Positions 7,744 through 16,764 are shown, counted from the first letter of the stretch. The stretch is 36,903 bases of DNA from Pirellulales bacterium (GCA_017853835.1 JAFMIU010000034.1:1-36903), one strand, 5' to 3'. Numbers and translations: made by a program. The notes: a model not told the origin generated them from the sequence alone.

Positions 7744-8823
7744 ATGACCCCCACCCCGTACACGACCGCTGCTCCAAATCCCGTGATCGCGATCACGTGT
7801 GGCGATCCCGCGGGCATTGGTCCCGAGGTCGCGTGCCTTGCCTGGTCGGAGCCGGCGGCGCATGCCGGAGCGAGGCTTCGGATCATCGCGCATCCCGCGC
7901 ATCTGGCCGAGGTGGTGGCCAGCCGCCGGGCGATGCCTCCGATGCGGATCGAGCCGATCGACGCCGGCGACACGCGGCCATCCTCCCCCGACACACTGCT
8001 GGTGGTCGAACCAGCGGGATCGGCGGATGAAACGATTCCGGTCGGCGTGATCTCCGCGGCCGGCGGTCGGGCCGCTGCCCGCGCCGTCGAGGCGGCGTTT
8101 GCGGCCACCCGGGCCGGACAGGCGGCCGCGATCGTCACCGGCCCGCTCCATAAGGAAGCCCTCCATGCCGCCGGCTACGAGGTGCCCGGCCACACCGAAC
8201 TGCTCGCCCGCGCATGCGGGCTTCCTGACCACGCGGCGTCGATGATGCTCTGGCTTCCGGCCGATGGGAGCCGGCCCGGGATCGGCGTCGTTCACGCCAC
8301 GCTCCATGAATCGCTCCGCACCGCTGTCGGTCGCCTCTCCTCGCCATTGATCGAGTCGGCTGGCATCCGGCTCGACACCCTCCTCCGCGCGATCGTTGGT
8401 CGTCGTCCAAGGATCGCGGTGGCGGCGCTCAATCCCCACGGCGGTGAGGGAGGGCTCTTTGGCACTGAGGAATCGACCCTGGTGGCGCCAGCCGTCGCCT
8501 CCCTCGCGGCGCGTGGCGTCGATGTGACGGGCCCCCTGCCAGCCGACACGCTCTTTCTCAGGGCGAGCCAGGGAGAGTTTGATGGTGTGGTGGCGCTCTA
8601 TCACGATCAGGGCCACATTCCGATCAAACTCCTCGGGATGCATCGTGCGGTGAACATCACGCTGGGTCTGCCGCTGGTGCGCACGAGCGTGGCCCACGGC
8701 ACCGGCTTCGACATCGTGGGACGAGGACGTGCCGATCCCTCCAGCATGCGTGCGGCGATCGAGGCCGCGCGGCGGCTCGTGCTGGCGGGATGGCCCGAGT
8801 CAGCGCATCAGCCCCAGGGCTGA
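7744..8823 (+). CDS. pdxA: 4-hydroxythreonine-4-phosphate dehydrogenase PdxA
   Basis: PdxA oxidises 4-phosphohydroxy-L-threonine with NAD in the DXP-dependent route to pyridoxal phosphate. The 359-residue protein is of family length and contains GDPAGIGPE at the N-terminus, TGPLHKEA, the metal-binding histidine in GHTELLA, NPHGGEGGLFGTEE, LYHDQGHIPIKLL and the C-terminal TSVAHGTGFDIVGRG. The first in-frame ATG giving the normal N-terminus is 7744. The last 24 bases overlap the 3' end of the convergent gene. An aminotransferase and other PLP users occur in the window, but no pdxJ is seen nearby. Confidence 0.96.
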   Translation: MTPTPYTTAAPNPVIAITCGDPAGIGPEVACLAWSEPAAHAGARLRIIAHPAHLAEVVASRRAMPPMRIEPIDAGDTRPSSPDTLLVVEPAGSADETIPVGVISAAGGRAAARAVEAAFAATRAGQAAAIVTGPLHKEALHAAGYEVPGHTELLARACGLPDHAASMMLWLPADGSRPGIGVVHATLHESLRTAVGRLSSPLIESAGIRLDTLLRAIVGRRPRIAVAALNPHGGEGGLFGTEESTLVAPAVASLAARGVDVTGPLPADTLFLRASQGEFDGVVALYHDQGHIPIKLLGMHRAVNITLGLPLVRTSVAHGTGFDIVGRGRADPSSMRAAIEAARRLVLAGWPESAHQPQG

Positions 8824-9813
8824 CACGGTCATGTCGGTCACATCGACCATGCCCTCGATCGCCGGCTGATAGAAAAAGGCGGTCGCATCGACCGGACCAT
8901 TGATCTCGGCGTCGTGGAAGTCCATCACGGCGATCGGTTCGAGCGGCGCGTCACCGACGGGCCGTCGGCCGGGAATGGCGAGCCATTCGATGCGTCGCGG
9001 AAGCAGGTCGTTGCGGCCCACGGCGATGCGAATCTCGCACGGCACTCCATCGGGGAAATGGCGTGGCTGGATGCCCTCCGGGGTGGCGGCCTGCTCCTTC
9101 AGCTGCGGAATGACGATCGGCACGAACGGCCCGAACCACGATCCCTCCACGAGCCACACCGGCTGCTCGTCGAGATCGATCGGCGTGGCCTTCGTGAAGC
9201 GAAACGTGTGTCGAACAAGACGAATCATCCGCTGCAGGCCCCCGAGATACGAGGCGCCGTCGGCGGCATCGGGGGCCTTCAACTCGGCGAGCTTGGCCCG
9301 GATTCGTCGCACATCCACCCGCTGCAGGGCCGCCGGTTCCTCGCCGTAGTGCCGAAACGTCCAGCAGAACAGCCCGTCGGAGACCTCCGTGTATTCAAAG
9401 GTCTCGGTGTCGCCGGTGAGGGTGGAGTCGAATCGGAATCGCTGATCCTCGCCGAGTCCCGATTGAAGGTAGCGGCCAGTGCCCACGAGCACGCGATCCC
9501 CCACACGAGCCTTCTGCCGAAACTGCACCGAGAACGATCGCGCCTTGGCGATCACGCCGGAGGCACTGAGCACGATCCGCTCGGCCTGAGCCGCGGCGTC
9601 TTCCTGCTCGACTGTTTTCGGGGGCGGCGGGGGCACGTCGAGCCCCTCGAGCGGATCGCGAGGTGACGGCCCCTCCGGCTTGCGGTAGACGCTCGGGGCG
9701 GGCTGGTCGGTTTTTCCCTCGCCTCCCCAGCCTGCCACGACCAGGCCCGCGGCCATCAGCCACGCGAGCGGCCCGCGAAACCTGGGAGATGTGGCGAGGA
9801 ATCGGATCGTCAC
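8800..9813 (-). CDS. Secreted LolA-like protein of unknown role
   Basis: The 337-residue product has an arginine-containing N-region followed by a hydrophobic stretch (GPLAWLMAAGLVVAGWGG), consistent with a signal peptide. A Pro-rich linker follows (DVPPPPPK), then a domain beginning RIVLSASGVIAKARSFSVQFRQKARVG and continuing with GTGRYLQSG and FRFDSTLTGDTETFEYTEVSDGLFCW. This resembles the beta-rich LolA/outer-membrane lipoprotein-sorting fold, but the similarity is by pattern only. I chose the GTG at 9811-9813 because the signal peptide begins there; an ATG at 9898-9900 would add 29 residues and neither has a clear RBS. The 3' end overlaps convergent pdxA by 24 bases. Confidence 0.8.
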   Translation of the reverse strand: MTIRFLATSPRFRGPLAWLMAAGLVVAGWGGEGKTDQPAPSVYRKPEGPSPRDPLEGLDVPPPPPKTVEQEDAAAQAERIVLSASGVIAKARSFSVQFRQKARVGDRVLVGTGRYLQSGLGEDQRFRFDSTLTGDTETFEYTEVSDGLFCWTFRHYGEEPAALQRVDVRRIRAKLAELKAPDAADGASYLGGLQRMIRLVRHTFRFTKATPIDLDEQPVWLVEGSWFGPFVPIVIPQLKEQAATPEGIQPRHFPDGVPCEIRIAVGRNDLLPRRIEWLAIPGRRPVGDAPLEPIAVMDFHDAEINGPVDATAFFYQPAIEGMVDVTDMTVSALGLMR

Positions 9814-10019
9814 GGTTGGGTCGACTCTAGGGATTTTGCCAAAGAAACGACCGGCGGAACGTCGAAACAACTTGGGGATGGCCCGACCGCGGCCGTCCAC
9901 CGGCGGCTGACTGGCCGTCGAGTGTAGGGATTCGCCCCGGCCCGGCCCAATGCCGGATCGGAGTGGGTGCCGTCGCGGTCAGGGGCCTCGGCTCCGCATG
10001 GACTTTTGGAGGAATCGCG

Positions 10020-11324
10020 ATGCTCAAGCGACGTTTGCGAGGGTTCGTCGGCGTGTCGCTGGCGGCCACGCTCACGGGCTGCACGATCCCGGCGAACTCG
10101 CCGTTCACCGGATTGGCCCAGATGCGGCCGGTCGCCACGCCGCACACCAACAATCTTCCTCCGGCCGCCATGCTCGAACACCCGGGCCCCGGTGTCGAAG
10201 GGCCCGGTCCGGGCATCATCACTCCCGCGTCCTATGAGGCCGCGCTCGGTGCGGCGGGGGTCGGTCCGGGCGGCTTCGGTGCCGGCGACTGCGGACCCGG
10301 TGGTCCCGGTGCCGGTGGCATCGGCCTTGGTGGAGCCTACGGCGTCGCGCCGACCTCGCAGATCGGCTTCGTCGGCCCCGATGGCATGCAGGTTCGCTGG
10401 GACATCACCGAAGGCGGCGGATTCGATTCCAGCCCGCTCGTCGTGCCAGGACGGTACGACTTCCCGCAGGGCGCGATCTACCGGCTCAAGATCACCGACA
10501 TCCCGGGCCGTGAAGGGATCGAACTCTATCCAAGCCTTGAAGTCGCGCCCGTGACGCCTCGGACGGCCGCCTACCTGGCGCACAACGCCGTGCCGTTCCA
10601 GCTCACGGAAGAGGATCTCGACCAGGTGACGAGCGGCAACTTCGTCACGAAGGTCGTCTATCTTCCCGACCCCGAATACCAGGAGCTGGCGGTTGCCGGG
10701 GTCGAAACGCTCGTGAGCACCCGACTCGACCCAGGCTGCGATCCCGTGGTCGAGGCCGACCGTCGCGGATCGATCCTCGCGATCATTCGAATCGGCAACA
10801 AGGATCTCGAGTCGCCCAATGCCGGGATCGTTGGAGCCGGTGCCGTCGGCGCCGGTGCGGGCATGGCGACCGCGGCGGGGCTCGCCGCGCCGATGGGCAT
10901 GCCCTGCGGTGGCGATCCGTCGCAGTTGCCTCCTCAGTTCGTCGCCGGCATGACCGCGCCGCAGTATGGAATGCCCCATGTCGGCACCCCGATCGGGCTG
11001 CCCGGCCCTGCCCATGTGCCGCTCGGCGTGCCGGCCGGCCTGCAGCGTCACTCCATCACCAACCACACGAAGATGCACATTCCGCCTCCCTCGAAGTCGG
11101 TCGGCCTGCACGTGCAGGAATATCCGGGCCTCAGCTATCCCAAGCCCGCCCGCAACGCCTACGTGCTCGAGCGTCATGATGTGCCGCACATCCACCTCAA
11201 GCAGCCCAAGGAGGAGCGGACGCGGTGGGTCGACAACGGCGGAATGGATCCAGACACCGTCGAAGCCGGTGCCCGGCTGATGCACGGCCAGGACGCCGTG
11301 TGCCCGCCGGAGCCACTGGAGTAA
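10020..11324 (+). CDS. Surface lipoprotein with Gly-rich region (paralogue A of a pair)
   Basis: The 434-residue protein starts with LKRRLRGFVGVSLAATLTGC, a lipoprotein signal ending in a Leu-Thr-Gly-Cys lipobox. A Gly/Pro-rich stretch follows (residues ~55-115), then a compact domain starting at GPDGMQVRWDITEGG and containing PGREGIELYPSLEVAPVTP and QLTEEDLDQVTSGNFVTKVVYLP. A second Gly/Ala-rich linker and a His/Pro-rich C-terminus close the chain. The central domain recurs in the next gene. The start follows a strong TTGGAGGAA ribosome-binding site. The stop overlaps the next ATG (TAATG). I do not know a function; an outer-envelope structural role is a guess. Confidence 0.85.
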   Translation: MLKRRLRGFVGVSLAATLTGCTIPANSPFTGLAQMRPVATPHTNNLPPAAMLEHPGPGVEGPGPGIITPASYEAALGAAGVGPGGFGAGDCGPGGPGAGGIGLGGAYGVAPTSQIGFVGPDGMQVRWDITEGGGFDSSPLVVPGRYDFPQGAIYRLKITDIPGREGIELYPSLEVAPVTPRTAAYLAHNAVPFQLTEEDLDQVTSGNFVTKVVYLPDPEYQELAVAGVETLVSTRLDPGCDPVVEADRRGSILAIIRIGNKDLESPNAGIVGAGAVGAGAGMATAAGLAAPMGMPCGGDPSQLPPQFVAGMTAPQYGMPHVGTPIGLPGPAHVPLGVPAGLQRHSITNHTKMHIPPPSKSVGLHVQEYPGLSYPKPARNAYVLERHDVPHIHLKQPKEERTRWVDNGGMDPDTVEAGARLMHGQDAVCPPEPLE

Positions 11325-12001
11325 TGCACTCGACGACACTTTTCCGGACAGGGACCGTGCTGCAGCTGGCCTCAGGGCTGCTGGCGACCGCCGTCCTCGT
11401 CTCGGCATCCATGGTGGGTTCAGCCCCCCTGGCTGCCGCGGCGAATGCGGCGGAGACACTCGCCACGAACATGCGACCGGGAGCGATTGGCGTCCCGGGG
11501 CGGCTTCAGCCCGGTCCCTGTCCGGAAAATGGGTTGCCGATTCATGTGCAGCCGGTCGAGATCCGCGGCCCCGAGGGCATGCTCGTGGCCATTGAAACGG
11601 CCGAAGGCTGGTCGCCCTTGCGGCCGGCTCCCCTTCGCATGGGGCTTGTCGTGGGGCATCCGTATCGCCTTCGGCTCGGTGGACTCCCTGGTCGCGAAGG
11701 GGAAGAGTTGTTTCCGTCCCTGTGTGTGCTGGCGCGACTCAACACGCCTCCCGGCATGGCATGGCGGTTTCCGGTCGAGGTGGCACTCGACATCGACGAT
11801 CTCGAAACGGCCTCGTCGGGTGGACACGTCCGTCGCGTCATCTACGCCTCGTGCGAATCCGAGCAGCCCGATCCGGTGCCGGCGGGATGGTTCGATGTGA
11901 AGCCCGGAGACGATGCCCTCGAGATCGCCGGCACCCTTGGCGATCCCGTGGCGGAGGTCGTGATCGGTAACCGTCTTCCATCGCCCGGGAGCGTGCCATG
12001 A
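11324..12001 (+). CDS. Secreted protein sharing the domain of the upstream lipoprotein (paralogue B)
   Basis: The 225-residue product has a Sec-type signal (VLQLASGLLATAVLVSASM, then Ala-rich cleavage region ANAAET) and lacks a lipobox cysteine. The mature part repeats the order of motifs in the preceding protein: GPEGMLVAIETAEGW, PGREGEELFPSLCVLARLNTP, then ALDIDDLETASSGGHVRRVIYAS. It is therefore a shorter, single-domain paralogue. The ATG overlaps the upstream stop by one base and the TGA overlaps the next ATG (ATGA at 11998-12001), so the three proteins are probably made in fixed ratio. Function unknown. Confidence 0.85.
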   Translation: MHSTTLFRTGTVLQLASGLLATAVLVSASMVGSAPLAAAANAAETLATNMRPGAIGVPGRLQPGPCPENGLPIHVQPVEIRGPEGMLVAIETAEGWSPLRPAPLRMGLVVGHPYRLRLGGLPGREGEELFPSLCVLARLNTPPGMAWRFPVEVALDIDDLETASSGGHVRRVIYASCESEQPDPVPAGWFDVKPGDDALEIAGTLGDPVAEVVIGNRLPSPGSVP

Positions 12002-13287
12002 CCACCGAACGGCAGTTCGACGCACGATGCACTGCGGCGGCTCCGGCCGCCGTGCGGCTGCGCTGGCTGAGGATCGCGGCGATCGCCACGGCGGCTGTGT
12101 CGCTGGCCTCGTGCCGGGCCATGCCGACATCCGCCCTGCTGACCGCCGAGGTCGCGTCGCACGAGTCCACCGCCGCCGACGATGTGGGCCACGAGCCGAT
12201 CGACGGCCAGGCGACCATTCACCGCACGGGACTCGAGACCCCCTGCCCTCCCCTGCCCCGCACCGAAACCCCGTTTGTGAACGACGGGCCTTGCCCGTCC
12301 GGCGCGTGTGGTGCCTCCGGCATACCAGCGGCCTGTGCCGTGTGCCTTCCACCTCCACTTCCGCCGATCGTCGGCCCCTATCTCGTCTGCGACGGTGGCG
12401 ATCACGAACGGCCGGCGAAGCCGATCGGGGCCGACCGCATCGGTCACCTCACGGCCGGCGACACGGTGGCCCGCTATCGGGCGGCCGACGAGATGCCCGA
12501 CTCGGCCGATGTCCGGCTCGTGACGTCGAACTGTGCGTGTGTCTACGCACCACGATTTGGCGCGGTCCGCGAGGTGACGAGGCCCATCGAGGATTCGAGA
12601 CCTGAAGGGCTTCGCGATTACATCCTCGATACGGGCGTGGAGCTCGAGGAGCGGCGCGAGCCCCTCTGCAACCGCACGCAGACGGTCTCGCTCGAAGCGG
12701 CCCGCAAGGCACTGCCAGGGATCGCCGTGCAGGATCGTCTCGGTCCGATCGCGGTCGACCAGGGCGACATGCCGCACGAAGACGACGGGGTCGAGGGCCC
12801 GGCGGCCCGCGTGCTCGACCAGCGACTCGAACTCGAGCGGCTGCGGCAGTTGCCCCACGAACGGGTCGGCTTCGACGTGCCGATCGCGTGGACCTGCATC
12901 AAGGCGGCGAACGTGCTGCTGGGCGATCAGGCCGCCGAGGCGGTGGCGGTCGATCGTGGCACCGCGGTGCTGCGATTCGAGGAGCCCGGCCGCGCGGAAC
13001 TCACCCTCTGCAAGCAGGCGGGAACCGACACCGCGCGATCCGGCGAAGAGATCGACTTCACCATCTTCATGCTCAACTCCGGCGATCGTCCGCTCACCGG
13101 CATCGTACTGTCGGACGCCCTGCCGACCCGCCTCACCCTCGTGCCCGACTCGGCTGCGGCGAGTGTGCCGGCCGTTTTCGCCACCGAAACCGCCGACGAC
13201 GGTGCCGTGGTGCTCACCTGGCGGCTGGAGGGCACCCTCCGCCCCGGCGAGAGCGGATTCGTGCGATTCCGCACGCTCGTGCAGTAA
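11998..13287 (+). CDS. Lipoprotein with C-terminal DUF11-like adhesion/stalk domain
   Basis: The 429-residue protein has a basic N-terminus, a hydrophobic segment and the lipobox LASC near residue 39. A long Cys/Pro-containing region of unknown fold follows. The C-terminus, from about GRAELTLCKQAGTDTARSGEEIDFTIFMLNSGD to GFVRFRTLVQ, matches the DUF11 pattern (a beta-sandwich found in bacterial surface proteins: N-x-G, LTGIVLSDALP, LRPGESG). It is the third gene of a coupled surface-protein operon and the next gene starts 94 bases downstream. The Cys-rich middle could form disulfides, consistent with a thioredoxin-like protein encoded next. Confidence 0.85.
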   Translation: MTTERQFDARCTAAAPAAVRLRWLRIAAIATAAVSLASCRAMPTSALLTAEVASHESTAADDVGHEPIDGQATIHRTGLETPCPPLPRTETPFVNDGPCPSGACGASGIPAACAVCLPPPLPPIVGPYLVCDGGDHERPAKPIGADRIGHLTAGDTVARYRAADEMPDSADVRLVTSNCACVYAPRFGAVREVTRPIEDSRPEGLRDYILDTGVELEERREPLCNRTQTVSLEAARKALPGIAVQDRLGPIAVDQGDMPHEDDGVEGPAARVLDQRLELERLRQLPHERVGFDVPIAWTCIKAANVLLGDQAAEAVAVDRGTAVLRFEEPGRAELTLCKQAGTDTARSGEEIDFTIFMLNSGDRPLTGIVLSDALPTRLTLVPDSAAASVPAVFATETADDGAVVLTWRLEGTLRPGESGFVRFRTLVQ

Positions 13288-13381
13288 CCCGGGGGCCGCG
13301 GTTGCTCCGGCCGCGCGGCCACGGGTACGATCCCGCCAGTTCGACCTCGCCGTTCTCCAACTCCCTCCCACCGAGGATTCC

Positions 13382-14548
13382 ATGTCGTTCGCTCGATCCA
13401 TCCGCCGTCCGCTGCTCCCGCTCGTTGCCTCGCTCGCCGCCGGGCTCGTCGTGACGGCCCTCATCGAGACTCCCGCCCCCGCGCAGCCGCCTCAGGCTGC
13501 GGAGGCCGAGGGCCTGCGCGTGCCGCCGGTGCCGGAAGGCACGCCGGCCGAACTCATGGCGTTTGTCGAAGGACTCATCCCGCCGAAGACGCAGCCCAAG
13601 TCGCGGGAGGAGATGATCGCCTACATCCGGGGCGTGGCCGACGCGTCGGTGCAGGTCGCCGACAAGATTCTCGCGCAGGTGCAGGCGACCGACCCGATCT
13701 ACGAACGGGCCGTGAAACTCAAGCTCGAGGCCCTCATGGGCCTCACCCGGTTTGGCGACGACACCGCGTCGACCGCCCTGGCGACGTTTGCGTCCGGCCT
13801 CGTCGACAGTCCCGTGGCGGGCGTGGCCCTCGAGGCCAAGCGAGTGCTCGTCGTCGCCGAAGCCCAGCAGATGTTCGCCTCGGAGAAGTTCGACGCGGCG
13901 CCCGCCCTCGTGAAGAAGGCCGCCGCGATTCTTCAGGCCAACCCCGACGACCAGCAGTCGGCCATGCTCGCCATGCAGCTCTGCTCGGCGCTCGAGCAGA
14001 TCCCCGGCGGTGAAGCGGTGGCTGCCGACGCCCTCGCGACCTTCGGACCGATCCTGGCGACGAGCAAGGATGAACGCGTGCGTGGCATGGGCGAAAGCTT
14101 TGCCGGCAAGCTCCGGCTTCTGTCGCTCACCGGCAAGCCGATGGATATCAAGGGACCGCTCCTCGACGGCACCGCGTTCGATCTCAAGAGCCTCGCGGGC
14201 AAGGTCGTGCTCGTCGACTTCTGGGCCACCTGGTGCGGCCCGTGCGTCGCCGAAATTCCAAACGTGGTCGAGCAGTATGAGAAGTACCACGCCAAGGGCT
14301 TCGAGGTGATCGGCATCAGCCTCGACGACGATCGCGAGAAGGTCGACGCCTTCGTCGCCGAACATAAGATTCCCTGGCCGATCATCTTCGCCGGCAAGGG
14401 CTGGGAAGATCCGGTGGCCCAGTTCTATGGCATCTCCGGGATCCCGCAGATGATCCTCATCGGCCGTGACGGCAACGTGATCACGCTCAACGCCCGTGGT
14501 GAGCGGCTTGGTGAGCAGCTCGTCGAGTTGTTCAAGGATGCGGGCTGA
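13382..14548 (+). CDS. Exported TlpA-type thioredoxin-fold protein with helical N-terminal domain
   Basis: The 388-residue protein has a signal peptide (LLPLVASLAAGLVVTALIETPAPAQ), an all-alpha, TPR-like middle (residues ~45-250), and a C-terminal TlpA/AhpC-TSA thioredoxin domain starting at DIKGPLLDGTAFDLKSLAGK. The redox motif is WATWCGPC with C285 and C288; the cis-proline is in GISGIPQMILIG. It probably acts as a thiol-disulfide oxidoreductase outside the cytoplasmic membrane. The ATG is preceded by GAGGATTC. Its position right after a Cys-rich lipoprotein operon makes that protein a possible client. The aminotransferase gene follows after six bases. Confidence 0.93.
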   Translation: MSFARSIRRPLLPLVASLAAGLVVTALIETPAPAQPPQAAEAEGLRVPPVPEGTPAELMAFVEGLIPPKTQPKSREEMIAYIRGVADASVQVADKILAQVQATDPIYERAVKLKLEALMGLTRFGDDTASTALATFASGLVDSPVAGVALEAKRVLVVAEAQQMFASEKFDAAPALVKKAAAILQANPDDQQSAMLAMQLCSALEQIPGGEAVAADALATFGPILATSKDERVRGMGESFAGKLRLLSLTGKPMDIKGPLLDGTAFDLKSLAGKVVLVDFWATWCGPCVAEIPNVVEQYEKYHAKGFEVIGISLDDDREKVDAFVAEHKIPWPIIFAGKGWEDPVAQFYGISGIPQMILIGRDGNVITLNARGERLGEQLVELFKDAG

Positions 14549-14554
14549 TCGCCG

Positions 14555-15697
14555 ATGAACCCGACGTCCGACGACACCGGGCGGCCACGATGGAGCGTTT
14601 CGAAGCGGGCCGCCGCCTTCGATTCCTCCGGCATCCGCAAGGCCTTCGACCTTGCGGCCCGGCTCGACGACCCGATCAACCTGTCGATCGGCCAGCCCGA
14701 TTTTGAGATGCCCTTGGCGGCCCGAGAGGCCGCCAAGGCGGCCACCGATGCCGGACGGAACGGCTACACCCCGACCCAGGGAATCCCGGCGCTTCGCGAG
14801 AGGCTCGAAGCAGCTGCCCGCGCCGAAACCGGCCAGCCCGGGCGGCAGCTCTGCGTGACGAGCGGCTCGAGCGGCGCGCTGGTGCTGGCGCTGATGGCCC
14901 TCGTCGATCCCGGCGACGAGGTGATCGTCTTCGAGCCGGCGTTCGTGATGTACCGCCCCCTGGTGGAGTTTCTCGGCGGCCGCGTGGTGCCGATCGACAC
15001 ATCGCCCTCGTTCGCCATCGACGTGGATCAGGTGGCGGCGGCGATCACGCCGGCGACACGGGCGATCCTGCTCAACACGCCGGCCAACCCGACCGGCTTC
15101 GTCGCCGATGCCGACACCGTGCGCGACCTGGCGAGGCTCGCCGAGACACGCGGCGTCACCCTCGTCAGCGACGAACTCTACCGATCCTATTGCTACGACT
15201 CACCGTTTCACTCCCCTGCCCTTCACTCCGAGCAGGTGGTGGTGATCGACGGCTTCTCGAAATCACACGCGATGACCGGATGGCGAGTGGGCTGGATTCA
15301 CGGGCCCAAGCCGATCATCGACGCCGTCACGATGATGCAGCAGTACACGTTCGTCTGCGCCCCCCAGCCGGGCCAGTGGGCCGCAATCGCCGCGATCGAC
15401 TGCCCGATGGACGTGCCGCTCGCGGAATGTCGTCGCAAGCGCGACAAGCTGATGGACGGCCTGAAAGGCTGCTACGAGTTCGTGCAGCCCGGAGGCGCCT
15501 TCTATCTCTTTCCCAAGGCTCCGGGCGGTTCGGGCAAGGCGTTTGCCGAACGGGCTGCGGCCGAGGAAAAACTGATCGTGGTGCCAGGCAACGTGTTTGG
15601 CCGGGCCGATACCCACTTTCGACTTGCCTACACCGTCACCGAGCGGACGCTCGATCGGGGCATCGCCGCCCTGCGCCGTCTGGCCGGGGCGGGCTGA
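14555..15697 (+). CDS. Class I/II PLP-dependent aminotransferase (aspartate aminotransferase-like)
   Basis: The 380-residue enzyme has the fold-type I set: NLSIGQPDFEMP near the N-terminus, TSGSSGAL for PLP phosphate binding, NTPANPTGFVAD, DELYRSYCYD with the PLP-ring aspartate and tyrosine, and the Schiff-base lysine K236 in FSKSHAMTGWRVGW. The C-terminal arginine for the substrate carboxylate is in FRLAYTVTE. It transfers amino groups between an amino acid and a 2-oxo acid; exact substrate cannot be read from sequence, with aspartate or aromatic/alanine types the main options. It sits six bases after the thioredoxin gene and 14 before deoC. Confidence 0.93.
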   Translation: MNPTSDDTGRPRWSVSKRAAAFDSSGIRKAFDLAARLDDPINLSIGQPDFEMPLAAREAAKAATDAGRNGYTPTQGIPALRERLEAAARAETGQPGRQLCVTSGSSGALVLALMALVDPGDEVIVFEPAFVMYRPLVEFLGGRVVPIDTSPSFAIDVDQVAAAITPATRAILLNTPANPTGFVADADTVRDLARLAETRGVTLVSDELYRSYCYDSPFHSPALHSEQVVVIDGFSKSHAMTGWRVGWIHGPKPIIDAVTMMQQYTFVCAPQPGQWAAIAAIDCPMDVPLAECRRKRDKLMDGLKGCYEFVQPGGAFYLFPKAPGGSGKAFAERAAAEEKLIVVPGNVFGRADTHFRLAYTVTERTLDRGIAALRRLAGAG

Positions 15698-15711
15698 GGA
15701 GACCTGTTGTC

Positions 15712-16419
15712 ATGCCCACGCGCACGGTGGCCGATGTGGCCAGAACCCTCGATCACGCGGTGCTGAAGGCGGAGTTTGGCGACGCCGATCTCGCGAAGCA
15801 CGCCGCGATGTGTGTGGCCCGCGGCGTCGGCTGCCTCTGCGTGCGATCCTGCGATGTGTCGGCGGCGGTGAAACTCGTGGCCGGCAGCCCGGTGGTGGTG
15901 GCGAGCGTGATCGGCTTTCCGCACGGCGCCCAACGCCCCGAGGTGAAGGCGCTGGAATCGCGACTGGCCATCGCCGACGGGGCACGCGAACTCGACATGG
16001 TGATGAACGTGGGGGCACTCAAGTCGGGAAACGAGTCTCGCGTGCGCGAGGACATCGCCGCGGTCGTCGCCGAGGCGAAGCCGAAGGGCGTGCTCGTGAA
16101 GGTGATCCTCGAGACCTGCTATCTCACGGCTGACGAGATCACGACCGCCTGCCGTTTGGCCGAGGCGGCCGGTGCCGACTTCGTGAAGACCTCGACCGGT
16201 TTCGGCGTGAAGTCGCAGGGCCCGACCGGCGCCACCCCGGAGGCGGTTCAGATCATGCTCGACACGGTGGGCGGGCGGTTGCAGGTCAAAGCCTCCGGCG
16301 GCATCCGCACCTGGGACGACGCCGTGGGCTATCTCGACATGGGATGCACGCGGATCGGCGTCGGGGACGCGGCCAGCATTCTCGACGGCGGTCCGGCGAA
16401 GGGCGATGCGGCGTACTGA
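15712..16419 (+). CDS. deoC: Deoxyribose-phosphate aldolase
   Basis: DeoC cleaves 2-deoxyribose-5-phosphate to glyceraldehyde-3-phosphate and acetaldehyde in deoxynucleoside breakdown. The 235-residue protein has LDHAVLKAE at the N-terminus (LDHT-type motif), VIGFPHGAQ, ELDMVMNVGALKSG, the Schiff-base lysine K159 in VKTSTGF, and the second lysine K193 in KASGGIR. Length is normal for the short (~220-residue) bacterial class. The ATG is chosen over the longer open frame because the family N-terminus begins here and GAGGAGA lies ~10 bases upstream. No other deo gene is nearby. The repeat block begins 11 bases after its stop. Confidence 0.95.
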   Translation: MPTRTVADVARTLDHAVLKAEFGDADLAKHAAMCVARGVGCLCVRSCDVSAAVKLVAGSPVVVASVIGFPHGAQRPEVKALESRLAIADGARELDMVMNVGALKSGNESRVREDIAAVVAEAKPKGVLVKVILETCYLTADEITTACRLAEAAGADFVKTSTGFGVKSQGPTGATPEAVQIMLDTVGGRLQVKASGGIRTWDDAVGYLDMGCTRIGVGDAASILDGGPAKGDAAY

Positions 16420-16429
16420 AGCTGATCGT

Positions 16430-16757
16430 TTGCGGGTGCTCGCGTTGAGGCTGCACTTCGGGGATGCCCATGCCTCACTCATCAACGCGCGGGGCACGCT
16501 CGGGGTTGCCCACACCCCGCCGCCGGACGCTCGCGTCGGGCATCCATGCCCTTTGGCTCGCTCGGCATTGGCTTCGCTTCGCCATCCTGGCTCCGCTTGC
16601 CAATGACGCCGGCTTACGGGGCATGGGCAACCCCTCGCTGGTCCACCGGTGGGACGCTTGGTTGTTCCGTGGAAGCCCAACGGCGTGAGCCGTGGGACCG
16701 GCGTGGTGGATCGCGTGGCGTGTTTGGCGTGGGGGGCAACGCGATCCACGACGTCGG
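16430..16757 (+). repeat. Long dispersed repeat, unit A
   Basis: This 328-bp unit recurs almost exactly 335 bases downstream (unit B) with only scattered substitutions, for example ctgcAcTT/ctgcGcTT and gccaATG/gccaCTG. It is built from hairpin modules: TGCCCATGCC (16465-16474) pairs with GGCATGGGCA about 150 bases on; GCATTGGC pairs with GCCAATG; ACGGC-GTGA-GCCGT lies at 16680-16693; GTGGATCGCGT (16706-16716) pairs perfectly with ACGCGATCCAC (16739-16749). Open frames exist on both strands but are not gene-like. Confidence 0.93.
16667..16706 (+). repeat. 40-bp repeat core, copy 1 of 4
   Basis: The same 40 bases occur without mismatch at 16667-16706, 17002-17041, 17161-17200 and 36572-36611. 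The centre is a 5-bp stem ACGGC/GCCGT around GTGA, a GNRA-class tetraloop if transcribed. It is the best conserved part of the family and a natural candidate for the functional element. Confidence 0.9.
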
Positions 16758-16764
16758 CTTCGGC

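Noticed and set aside
9901..10019. Short ORFs between the LolA-like and lipoprotein genes
   Set aside because: The region is only a divergent promoter gap; the only strong signal is the RBS before 10020.
16490..16530. Sigma54-type GGGCAC ... TTGC promoter in the repeats (also TGGCAC ... TTGC near 36684)
   Set aside because: The spacing between the two elements is 8-9 bases instead of 5, so it does not fit the -24/-12 consensus.
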